A stretch of DNA of 7,782 bases, taken from assembly GCA_035513135.1 (NCBI GenBank), contig DATKCQ010000015.1:1-7782 (forward strand). The letters run 5' to 3'. Every line of letters starts with the position of its first letter. Positions within the stretch are counted from its first letter, which is position 1. Source of the stretch: Thermohalobaculum sp035513135 (GTDB taxonomy: Bacteria; Pseudomonadota; Alphaproteobacteria; Rhodobacterales; Rhodobacteraceae). The position numbers and the translations under genes were made by a program. The notes under the pieces were generated by a model. It had not been told where the DNA came from. It made no database searches and saw only the letters and a program-made list of their open reading frames with translations. Below are positions 1-7,562 of this stretch, piece after piece.

Positions 1-1277
<1,277 letters not shown>

Positions 1278-1281
1278 GCGT

Positions 1282-1307
1282 GGCCGGGGCGCGGCGGCGC
1301 CCCGGCC
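1282..1307. terminator. GC hairpin between convergent lpd and cobO
   Basis: Bases 1282-1292 and 1297-1307 form a perfect 11-bp all-GC stem (GGCCGGGGCGC / GCGCCCCGGCC) closed by a GGCG tetraloop. It starts 4 bases after the lpd stop codon and directly abuts the cobO stop codon at 1308-1310. It therefore sits where a shared, two-way transcription terminator would be expected. No T run follows it on either strand, so it is not a canonical intrinsic terminator. U-poor hairpins between convergent genes are common in GC-rich bacteria, where they may terminate weakly, act with Rho, or protect the 3' end of the mRNA. The hairpin is seen directly; the terminator role is inferred. Confidence 0.6.
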
Positions 1308-1931
1308 TCAGAATTCCACGCCGATCTGGGCCTTGATGCCGGAGCGGAAGGGGTGCTTGACCAGCTCCATCTCGGTGACGAGGTCGGCAATCCCGATCAG
1401 CTCGTCCCTGGCGTTGCGGCCCGTCAGCACGACGTGGGTCATGGCGGGCTTCTCGGTGGCGAGGAACTCGACCACCTCGTTTATGTCGAGGTAGTCGTAG
1501 CGCAGCGCGATGTTGATCTCGTCGAGCAGCACCATGCGCAGGTCGCCCGAGCGGATCAGCTCCTTTGCCTTCTCCCAGGCGGCGCGGGCCATCTCGGTGT
1601 CGCGGGCGCGGTCCTGGGTCTCCCAGGTGAAGCCCTCGCCCATGGTGTGGAACTGGCAGATGTCGGCGAACCGGCGCTCGATCAGGTCGCGCTCGCCGGT
1701 CGCCATGCCGCCCTTGATGAACTGCACCACGGCGCAGGGCAGGCCGTGGGCGATGCAGCGGAAGATCATGCCGAAGGCGGCGGTGGTCTTGCCCTTGCCC
1801 TTGCCGGTATGCACGACGATCAGGCCCTTCTCTCCGGTCTTGGTGGCCATGATCTTGTCGCGCGCCGCCTTCTTCCTGGCCATCTTCTGGGCGTGACGGG
1901 CGTTCTCGTCGGGTGTGGGGGTGTCGGTCAT
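1308..1931 (-). CDS. cobO: Cob(I)yrinic acid a,c-diamide adenosyltransferase
   Basis: This 207-residue protein belongs to the CobO/BtuR/CobA family. These ATP-dependent enzymes attach the 5'-deoxyadenosyl group to the cobalt of reduced corrinoids, acting just after cobalt insertion and reduction in the aerobic pathway. It has a short basic N-terminal extension typical of CobO (about residues 12-30). A Walker A P-loop, HTGKGKGKTT, lies at residues 41-50 and a Walker B-like strand, VLLDEIN, at 134-140. Conserved family stretches LTGRNA (169-174) and HPFRSGIKAQ follow to the C terminus. Length and ends are normal for the family. The ATG is preceded by a strong GGGAGGAG ribosome site. It lies 19 bases after cobN, in the same direction, and is the last gene of the operon. 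The identification is firm. Confidence 0.97.
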   Translation of the reverse strand: MTDTPTPDENARHAQKMARKKAARDKIMATKTGEKGLIVVHTGKGKGKTTAAFGMIFRCIAHGLPCAVVQFIKGGMATGERDLIERRFADICQFHTMGEGFTWETQDRARDTEMARAAWEKAKELIRSGDLRMVLLDEINIALRYDYLDINEVVEFLATEKPAMTHVVLTGRNARDELIGIADLVTEMELVKHPFRSGIKAQIGVEF

Positions 1932-1934
1932 CGG

Positions 1935-1942
1935 CTCCTCCC
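1935..1942 (-). promoter_or_regulatory. Ribosome binding site of cobO
   Basis: On the - strand this reads GGGAGGAG, with its GGAGG core ending 5 bases before the cobO ATG. It fills much of the 19-base gap after the cobN stop codon. It supports the ATG at 1931 as the start and shows that cobO can load ribosomes independently rather than relying on coupling to cobN. Confidence 0.75.
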
Positions 1943-1950
1943 GTAGGGAC

Positions 1951-4900
1951 TCATGAGGCCAGCGCGTCGAGGTTGGCGCGGGCGCTGTTCGAGCGGGGCT
2001 GCCACAGGCCGCGGTCCTCGGCCTCGATGAGGCGCTGGGCGATCTCGCGCAGGGCCGCCGGGTTCGCCTGGGCGATGAAGCCGCGCACGGTCTCGTCCTC
2101 GAGGATGGCCTCGTGCACCAGGTCGAAGTGGTGGCTCCTCACCGCGTGGGTGGTGGCGGCGAAGGCGAAGAGATAGTCCACCGTGGCGGCGATCTCGAAG
2201 GCGCCCTTGTAGCCGTGGCGCATGACGCCGGCGAGCCATTTGGGGTTGACCACGCGGGCGCGCACGACGCGGCCGATCTCCTCCTCGAGGGTGCGGATCA
2301 CCGGGCGCTCGGGGCGCGAATGGTCGTTGTGGTAGACCGGCCGGGCGCAGCCCTGCAGGTGCTCGACGGCCGCGGCGGCGCCGCCCTCGAACTGGTAGTA
2401 GTCGTCCGAGTCGAGCAGGTCGTGCTCGCGGTTGTCCTGGTTGTGCACGATGGCCTCGGTCTGCGACAGGCGGGTCTCGAACAGGTCGCGCTCGCGCGCC
2501 CCTTGCGCCTCGCGGCCGTAGGCGTAGCTGCCCCATTCGAGGTAGCTCTCGGCGAGGTCGGCGCGCCTCGCCCACAGCCGCTCGTCGATCAGCGCCTGCA
2601 GTCCGGCCCCGTAGGCCCCGGGCTTCGCGCCGAAGACGCGGTGGCCGGCGCGCAGGCCGGCCTCGGCCTCCGGGGCACCATCGGCAATCAGGCGGGCGCG
2701 GTCGGCGCGGTGGCGCGCGGCCGCCGGGTTCAGGTCCTCGGGCTCGTCGAGCGCCATGACGGCGCGGGCGGCGGCGTCGATCAGCTCGATCTGGGCCGGG
2801 AAGGCATCGCGGAAGAAGCCGGAGATGCGCAGCGTGACGTCGACGCGCGGGCGGTCGAGGTGGTCGAGGGGCAGGATCTCGAAGCCGGTGACGCGGCGGC
2901 TGGCCTGGTCCCAGCGCGGGCGCACGCCCATCAGCGCCAGCGCCTGCGCGATGTCGTCGCCCCCGGTGCGCATGTTCGAGGTGCCCCAGGCGGTGACCAC
3001 CAGCGCGCGCGGCCAGTCGCCCTGGTCCTGCAGGTGGCGCTCGATCAGCAGCGTCGCCGAGTGCCAGCCCAGTGTCCAGGCGGCCGGGGTGGGCACGGCG
3101 CGGCTGTCCACCGAGTAGAAATTGCGCCCCGTGGGCAGCACGTCCGGGCGGCCGCGCGTGGGCGCGCCGGAGGGCCCGGGCGGGACGAAGCGGCCATCGA
3201 GGCCGGCGAGGAGCGCGTGGCGCTCGGCCTCGCCGCAGGCGCGCAGCGAGGGGAGGATCTCCGCGTGGACCGCTTCGAGAACCGGCGCCGTGTGGCGGAA
3301 GTGCTTTGGCGTCTCTGACCACTGGAGGGCCAGGATGGCCAGCTTCTCGAGCCGCTCGACCGTGTCGCCATCGGTGCGCCACGGCTCGGCGACGCCGCCG
3401 GCGGCCCAGAGGAACTTGTGGCGCGGGCCGTCATAGGGGGCGCCGAGGTCGCAGTCGAGCGGGTCGAGCTGCTCGGGGTCGATGCCGCAGTCGCGCGCCA
3501 GCGCGCGGATCAGCGAGGCGTTGCCGCCCGTGCCGTCGCCGCGCGGCACACGGATCAGCGCTATCGCGAGGTCACGCTCCAGATCGCCCGCGGGCGCGGT
3601 GCCGAAGACGTGCAGGCCGTCGCGGATCTGGCTCTCCTTGAGCTCGCAGAGATAGGTGTCGAGCTTGGCGAGCGCGGTCATCTCGTCCATCTCCGGCGTG
3701 ATCCCGGCGTCCTCGTCGAGGCGCGCGGCGGAGACCAGCGCGCGGATTTCCTTCCTCAGATGCTCCAGCCGGCGCGGGTCGAGGCCGGCGGCGTCGTAGT
3801 ACTCGTCGACCAGCGCCTCGAGGTCCTTGAGCGGCCCGTAGGTCTCGGCGCGGGTCAGCGGCGGGGTGAGGTGGTCGAGGATCACGGCCGCCGCGCGGCG
3901 CTTGGCCTGCGTGCCCTCGCCCGGATCGTTGACGATGAACGGGTAGAGGTGGGGCGTGGGGCCGAGCGCCACCTCGGGGAAGCACTCCTCGCTCAGCGCC
4001 ACCGACTTGCCAGGCAGCCATTCGAGGTTGCCATGCTTGCCGAAATGGATCACCGCGTGGGCGCCGAACGCGTGGCGCAGCCAGGCGTGGAAGGCCAGGT
4101 AGTTGTGCGGCGGCACAAGGTCCGGCGCGTGGTAGGTTGCCTTGGGGTCGACGTTGTAGCCGCGCGCCGGCTGGATGCCGACGGCGACGTTGCCGAAGGT
4201 GAGGATCGAGAGGGCGAAGCCGCCCGACTCGCGCGCGCCCGGGGTGTGGAACGGGTCGGCCTCCGGCGGCCCCCAGCGCTCCTCAACGCGGCGGCGCACC
4301 TCCCAGGGGAGTTGCCCCCAGAACTGCTGGTAGGCGGCGATGGCGAAGGTCTCGCCGCCCTCGCGCCGGGCGCGGTCGGGCTGCCAGTTGGTCGGGCCGG
4401 CCTGGATCAGCGCCATCAGCTCGGCCGCCGTCTCGGGCGCGCCCTCGACGCGGTAGCCGTGCTGCTTGAGCAGCTTGAGCATGTCCACGACGCTCTGCGG
4501 CGTGTCGAGGCCGACGCCGTTGGCGAGCCGGCCGTCGCGGTTGGGGTAGTTGGCGAGCACGATGGCGACGCGCTTGTCGTGCGCAGGCGTGCGCCCGAGC
4601 CTTGCCCAGGCGGCGGCGAGGCGGGCGGTGAAGCTGATCCGGTCGGCGCGCGCGCGGTAGGCGGCGATGCGGCACTGGGTGGCCTCGTCGTGCCAGGCCT
4701 CGCCCTTGAAGCTCACGGCGCGGGCGAGGATGCGGCCGTCGACCTCGGGCAGCGCCACGTTCATGGCGATGTCGCGCGCCGAGAGGCCATTGAGGCCCGC
4801 CTCCCACGCCTCCTCGGTGCCGCCGGCGAACACGGCCTGGAGGACGGGGACGCCGGGGCGGTCGAGGGGCGTGGGCGCGTGCGTGCCTGCCTGCGGCGAG

Positions 4901-5829
4901 GCGACGGCGAAGCTGGTGGCGTTGATCACCACCGCCGGCGGGGCCTCGGCGAACAGGGTCTCCAGCGTTCCCGCCGAGACCGGGTCCTTCAGCGAGGCGA
5001 CGAAGACCGGCAGCGGCGCCAGCCCCTCGGCGAGGCAGGCGCGCACCAGACGGTTGACCGGGTGCAGCCCGGCGCCCTGCACCAGCGCGCGGTAGAAGAC
5101 GATGGGGACGACGGGGGCGTCGGGCGCGGGCCAGTGGGCGCGGGCGGTGTCGAGGTCGGCGATGCCCGCGTCGCCCGCCCCTGGCCAGTAGACGCCGGCG
5201 CGCAGCAGGGGCCCGGCGGCGGACGGGGGGTCTGAAACGGAGGCGCGGCTGGCGACCAAGGAGCCCCCCCTCCCCATCCCTTCCCCACGAGGGGGGAGGG
5301 GGGTGCCGGCGGCCGGCGCGGAGTCTCCGGTTTCGGCGGGCTGGGCGAGCAGCCAGGTGGCGTAGCGCAGGAAGTTGGCGGCGTTCTCGGGACCGCCCTC
5401 GACGAGGTAGGCCCACAGCGCGTCGTAGTGCTCGGGGGCGAGGGTCGAGGCGCGGCGCAGAGCGGAGTCGTGCTTGTCGTCGCCGGGCAGGGCGGCGAAA
5501 GGGATGCCGGCCGCGCCCAGGCGGGCGGCGAACTGCTCGAGGCCGTAGGGCCAGTAGCCCTCGCCGCCAAGCACGCGGGCGACGACGAGGCGGGATTTCG
5601 CCGCCGTGCGGTCGAGGTAGAGGTCGACCGACATCGGGTGGGTCAGGTGCAGGAGCGAGGCGAGGCGCATGGAAGGCGCCGCCGGGCCGAGCTGCGCGCG
5701 CGCCTCGGCGAGCGCGGCGAGCTCGGTGTCGGCGGCGGAGATGACGATGAGCTCGGCCGGGTCCTGGGCGAGGTCGACCGGCTCGGCGCCGTCGCCGACC
5801 TCTCCGGGCTGGGCGAGCAGGAGGTGCAT
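1951..5829 (-). CDS. cobN: Aerobic cobaltochelatase large subunit CobN
   Basis: CobN is the roughly 140-kDa subunit that binds hydrogenobyrinic acid a,c-diamide. With the ATPase partners CobS and CobT it inserts Co(II) in the cytoplasm. It is related to the magnesium chelatase H subunits BchH/ChlH. The 1292-residue product starts MHLLLAQPG, a typical CobN start. The long CobN/Mg-chelatase domain carries HFGKHGNLEWLPGKS (around residues 595-609), NFYSVDSRAVPTPAAW (from 903) and AWGTSNMRTGGDDI (about 947-960), and the frame runs intact to an ordinary C terminus. It is somewhat longer than I would expect for CobN, largely because of a low-complexity segment at about residues 165-207 encoded by a palindromic repeat (listed separately). 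It starts 25 bases after cobW with only a weak GGAG about 10 bases before the ATG, and is followed by cobO. CobS and CobT must be encoded elsewhere. Identification is firm; protochlorophyllide or Mg chelatase is unlikely in this cobalamin context. Confidence 0.98.
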   Translation of the reverse strand: MHLLLAQPGEVGDGAEPVDLAQDPAELIVISAADTELAALAEARAQLGPAAPSMRLASLLHLTHPMSVDLYLDRTAAKSRLVVARVLGGEGYWPYGLEQFAARLGAAGIPFAALPGDDKHDSALRRASTLAPEHYDALWAYLVEGGPENAANFLRYATWLLAQPAETGDSAPAAGTPLPPRGEGMGRGGSLVASRASVSDPPSAAGPLLRAGVYWPGAGDAGIADLDTARAHWPAPDAPVVPIVFYRALVQGAGLHPVNRLVRACLAEGLAPLPVFVASLKDPVSAGTLETLFAEAPPAVVINATSFAVASPQAGTHAPTPLDRPGVPVLQAVFAGGTEEAWEAGLNGLSARDIAMNVALPEVDGRILARAVSFKGEAWHDEATQCRIAAYRARADRISFTARLAAAWARLGRTPAHDKRVAIVLANYPNRDGRLANGVGLDTPQSVVDMLKLLKQHGYRVEGAPETAAELMALIQAGPTNWQPDRARREGGETFAIAAYQQFWGQLPWEVRRRVEERWGPPEADPFHTPGARESGGFALSILTFGNVAVGIQPARGYNVDPKATYHAPDLVPPHNYLAFHAWLRHAFGAHAVIHFGKHGNLEWLPGKSVALSEECFPEVALGPTPHLYPFIVNDPGEGTQAKRRAAAVILDHLTPPLTRAETYGPLKDLEALVDEYYDAAGLDPRRLEHLRKEIRALVSAARLDEDAGITPEMDEMTALAKLDTYLCELKESQIRDGLHVFGTAPAGDLERDLAIALIRVPRGDGTGGNASLIRALARDCGIDPEQLDPLDCDLGAPYDGPRHKFLWAAGGVAEPWRTDGDTVERLEKLAILALQWSETPKHFRHTAPVLEAVHAEILPSLRACGEAERHALLAGLDGRFVPPGPSGAPTRGRPDVLPTGRNFYSVDSRAVPTPAAWTLGWHSATLLIERHLQDQGDWPRALVVTAWGTSNMRTGGDDIAQALALMGVRPRWDQASRRVTGFEILPLDHLDRPRVDVTLRISGFFRDAFPAQIELIDAAARAVMALDEPEDLNPAAARHRADRARLIADGAPEAEAGLRAGHRVFGAKPGAYGAGLQALIDERLWARRADLAESYLEWGSYAYGREAQGARERDLFETRLSQTEAIVHNQDNREHDLLDSDDYYQFEGGAAAAVEHLQGCARPVYHNDHSRPERPVIRTLEEEIGRVVRARVVNPKWLAGVMRHGYKGAFEIAATVDYLFAFAATTHAVRSHHFDLVHEAILEDETVRGFIAQANPAALREIAQRLIEAEDRGLWQPRSNSARANLDALAS
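5232..5336. repeat. Imperfect palindromic element read in frame inside cobN
   Basis: The outer arms are CTGAAACGGAG (5232-5242) and CTCCGGTTTCGG (5325-5336). They pair over 11 positions with one G-T pair and one bulged base. Inside them is an 11-bp C-rich/G-rich stem, 5265-5275 with 5293-5303, around a 17-base loop. An alternative smaller hairpin, CCCC-ACGA-GGGG (5283-5294), is nested in the same region. The element spans 105 bases, exactly 35 codons, and encodes about residues 165-200 of CobN, including the low-complexity TPLPPRGEGMGRGG. It separates two stretches that look like normal CobN sequence (NFLRYATWLLAQP and LLRAGVYWPG). The structure is seen directly. That it is a mobile or dispersed palindromic repeat, like the Rickettsia palindromic elements that insert in frame into genes, is inference. 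No second copy is in the window. Confidence 0.6.
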
Positions 5830-5858
5830 CAGTGCCGGGCTCCGGACGCGCCGCTCAT
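5829..5858 (-). other. Possible 9-codon coupling ORF between cobW and cobN
   Basis: The gap between cobW and cobN contains a tiny reading frame, MSGASGARH. Its ATG overlaps the cobW stop codon (ATGA, 5858-5855) and its TGA overlaps the first base of the cobN ATG (TGATG, 5831-5827). Ribosomes finishing cobW could reinitiate here and be delivered to the cobN start. The frame has no clear ribosome site of its own. In such a short gap this arrangement could easily arise by chance, so it is listed only as a possibility. Confidence 0.2.
5840..5843 (-). promoter_or_regulatory. Weak ribosome binding site of cobN
   Basis: On the - strand a GGAG lies 10 bases before the cobN ATG, inside the 25-base gap after cobW. 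It is shorter and more distant than the sites of cobO and cobW. This fits partial dependence of cobN on translation of the preceding gene. The start itself is supported mainly by the conserved MHLLLAQPG N terminus. Confidence 0.4.
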
Positions 5859-6889
5859 GGTGCCAGCGCCGCGGTGATCGCGGCGCGGTCGAGGCCGGTC
5901 TCGCCGATCACCACGAGGCGCGTCTCGCGGGGGGCCGGGCCGAAGGGGCGGTCGTAGTAGGTCTCGACCCGCGGGCCGACGGCCTGGACCACGAGGCGCA
6001 TCGGCTTGCCGGCCACCGCGGCGAAGCCCTTGAGGCGCAGGATGTCGTGGCTACGGATCACCCCGGCCAGCCGCTCGGCGTAGGAAGCGGGGTCGGCGAT
6101 CTCGCCGAAGCCGAGCAGGAAGGTCTCGAACTCGTCGTGGTCGTGGTCCTCCTCCGCCTCGCCCTCGTGGTGCGGCGCGCGGCGGCGCGCCATGTCCGCC
6201 TCGCTGGCGAGGGCGAGGCCGAGCAGGATGTCGGGGGCGAGACCCGCCGCGTCCGAGCGGATCACCCTTGCGCCGGGCCGCGCCTGCGCCGCGACCGTGC
6301 CGAGGAGCGCGTCGAGCGAGGCCGCCTCCATCCGGTCGGCCTTGGCGATCACCACCATGTCGGCGCAGGCGATCTGGTCCTCGAACAGCTCGGCGAGCGG
6401 CGTGTCGTGGTCGAGGTTGCCGTCCGCCGTGCGCTGGGCGGCGACGGCCGCCTCGTCATGGGCGAAGCGGCCCTCGGCGGTGGCCGGGCCGTCGACCACG
6501 GCGATCACCCCGTCCACGGTGACGCGGGTGCGGATCTCGGGCCAGTTGAAGGCGCGCACCAGCGGTTGGGGCAGCGCCAGGCCTGAGGTCTCGATGACGA
6601 TGTGCTCGGGCGGGGCGGCGCGCTCGATCAGGCGCTTCATGGTGGGCACGAAGTCCTCGGCCACGGTGCAGCAGATGCAGCCGTTCGCCAGCTCGATGAT
6701 GTCGTCCTCGGCACAGGCCGCGTCGCCGCAGCCGCGCAAGACCTCACCGTCGACGCCGATGTCGCCGAACTCGTTGATCACCAGCGCGATGCGCCGCCCG
6801 TTGGCGCGCGCCAGCAGGTTTCGGATCAGCGTGGTCTTGCCGGCGCCGAGGAAGCCGGTGATCACGGTCGCGGGGATTTTTGCGGGCAT
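5855..6889 (-). CDS. cobW: CobW, GTP-dependent cobalt chaperone (COG0523 family)
   Basis: CobW is a G3E-family GTPase. Biochemical work on the Rhodobacter protein indicates that it binds Co(II) together with Mg-GTP to supply the chelatase. The 344-residue product begins MPAKIPATVITGFLGAGKTT. It shows Walker A at residues 12-20, the family's GCICC metal-binding motif (CxCC) at 70-74, ETSGLALP at 100-107, a His/Asp/Glu-rich linker HHEGEAEEDHDHDE at 240-253, and a CobW C-terminal domain to the end. The motif in the guanine-specificity position reads AKAD (182-185) instead of the usual NKxD. The frame stays open upstream to an ATG at 7123, but that part overlaps bluB. The ATG at 6889 has an AGGAG site and leaves a family-like N terminus, so it was chosen. 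It sits 8 bases after bluB and 25 before cobN. Zinc-type COG0523 relatives are the alternative, but the position next to cobN argues for cobalt. Confidence 0.96.
   Translation of the reverse strand: MPAKIPATVITGFLGAGKTTLIRNLLARANGRRIALVINEFGDIGVDGEVLRGCGDAACAEDDIIELANGCICCTVAEDFVPTMKRLIERAAPPEHIVIETSGLALPQPLVRAFNWPEIRTRVTVDGVIAVVDGPATAEGRFAHDEAAVAAQRTADGNLDHDTPLAELFEDQIACADMVVIAKADRMEAASLDALLGTVAAQARPGARVIRSDAAGLAPDILLGLALASEADMARRRAPHHEGEAEEDHDHDEFETFLLGFGEIADPASYAERLAGVIRSHDILRLKGFAAVAGKPMRLVVQAVGPRVETYYDRPFGPAPRETRLVVIGETGLDRAAITAALAP
6128..6172 (-). other. His/acidic metal-binding linker in CobW
   Basis: Residues about 240-254 of CobW read HHEGEAEEDHDHDEF: four histidines and many acidic residues between the GTPase domain and the C-terminal domain. 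His-rich stretches at this place are frequent in COG0523 proteins and are thought to bind or buffer divalent metal. The composition is seen directly; metal binding by this particular stretch is inferred. Confidence 0.6.
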
Positions 6890-6894
6890 GTGCG

Positions 6895-6899
6895 CTCCT
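6895..6899 (-). promoter_or_regulatory. Ribosome binding site of cobW, overlapping the bluB stop
   Basis: On the - strand AGGAG lies 5 bases before the cobW ATG. Its first two bases are the last two bases of the bluB TAG stop codon (6900-6898). This decides the cobW start at 6889 against the longer frame. A ribosome terminating on bluB would cover this site, so translation of the two genes is probably coupled. Confidence 0.7.
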
Positions 6900-7545
6900 A
6901 GCGGGTGAGGATTTCGGGCGCGTGGCGGGCTTCCCAGCCGGCGTGCGCGAGCTCGGGGTCGTCGTGGTCCTCCTCGGGCCAGCCGAGGCAGAGATAGGCA
7001 ACCAGGCGCCAGCCCTGGGGCAGGTCGAGGTCGCGGGCCAGCCGCTCGGGGTCGAGGATCGAGACCCAGCCGAGGCCGAGGCCCTCGGAGCGGGTGGCGA
7101 GCCAGAGCTGCATCACCGCGCAAACCACCGAGTAGCGGCGCATCTCAGGCATGGTGCCGAGCCCGAGCCCGGCACCCTGCCGGGTCGCCTCGTCGCAGAA
7201 CACGGCCACCTGCACTGGAGCCTCGCGCATTCCCGAGAGCTTGAGCCCGGCATAGCGGCGGGCCTGCGCGCCGGAGTAGCCGCTCAGCGCCTCGGCGTTC
7301 GCCGCCTCGAAGTTGGCGCGGGCGGCGGCGCGGGCGGTCTCGCTCTCCACCATGACGAAGCGCCAGGGCTCGGAGAGGCCGACCGAGGGGGCGAGGGCCG
7401 AGCCCGCCAGCAGGCGGCGGACCAGCGCCGGCGCGACCGGGTCGGGACGGAAGCGGCGCACGTCGCGGCGCCAGGCGAACAGCTCGGCGAGCCGGGCGCG
7501 GAACGCCGGGCTGAAGCGCGGGGTGACATCCCGGCTGACGTGCAT
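6898..7545 (-). CDS. bluB: 5,6-dimethylbenzimidazole synthase BluB
   Basis: BluB is a flavin-destructase of the nitroreductase fold. It uses O2 to break down reduced FMN and release 5,6-dimethylbenzimidazole, the lower ligand of B12. The 215-residue product has WRRDVRRF (residues 25-32), APSVGLSEPWRF (52-63), GLGLGTMPEMRRYS (126-139) and GLGLGWVSILDP (155-166), all in the order expected for BluB. Asp28 and Ser162 are the likely equivalents of the catalytically important Asp32 and Ser167 of Sinorhizobium BluB, judged by position only. No signal peptide or membrane segment is seen, as expected for a cytoplasmic enzyme. The start at 7545 has a GGGGAGAG site upstream. It follows cbtA by 17 bases, and its stop overlaps the cobW ribosome site. 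An ordinary nitroreductase is the alternative, but the motifs and the cobalamin neighbours make BluB firm. Confidence 0.96.
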   Translation of the reverse strand: MHVSRDVTPRFSPAFRARLAELFAWRRDVRRFRPDPVAPALVRRLLAGSALAPSVGLSEPWRFVMVESETARAAARANFEAANAEALSGYSGAQARRYAGLKLSGMREAPVQVAVFCDEATRQGAGLGLGTMPEMRRYSVVCAVMQLWLATRSEGLGLGWVSILDPERLARDLDLPQGWRLVAYLCLGWPEEDHDDPELAHAGWEARHAPEILTR

Positions 7546-7553
7546 GGGCGCCG

Positions 7554-7561
7554 CTCTCCCC
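7554..7561 (-). promoter_or_regulatory. Ribosome binding site of bluB
   Basis: On the - strand GGGGAGAG ends 8 bases before the bluB ATG and begins 1 base after the cbtA stop codon. It supports the start at 7545 and tight packing of bluB behind cbtA in one transcript. Confidence 0.65.
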
Positions 7562-7562
7562 T

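Noticed and set aside
1928..3382. A 484-codon frame on the - strand overlapping cobN in another frame.
   Set aside because: Its product is Arg/Pro/Ala-rich without family features. It is a frame shadow of cobN, not a second gene.
3418..5235. A 605-codon open frame on the + strand antisense to cobN (and a 401-codon one at 2113-3318).
   Set aside because: Very GC-rich coding DNA commonly leaves long open frames on the other strand. The predicted proteins are low-complexity Arg/Gly/Val/Ala/Glu with no recognisable domain, while the opposite strand encodes an unbroken, well-conserved CobN.
6890..7123. An N-terminal extension of cobW of 78 codons from an ATG at 7123.
   Set aside because: It lies inside bluB, is Arg/Pro-rich, and lacks a family match. 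The ATG at 6889 has a good ribosome site and gives the normal CobW N terminus.
7546..7562. A cobalamin riboswitch or promoter within the cluster, such as before bluB.
   Set aside because: All gaps between the - strand genes are 25 bases or less, too short for a riboswitch, and I see no convincing promoter in them.
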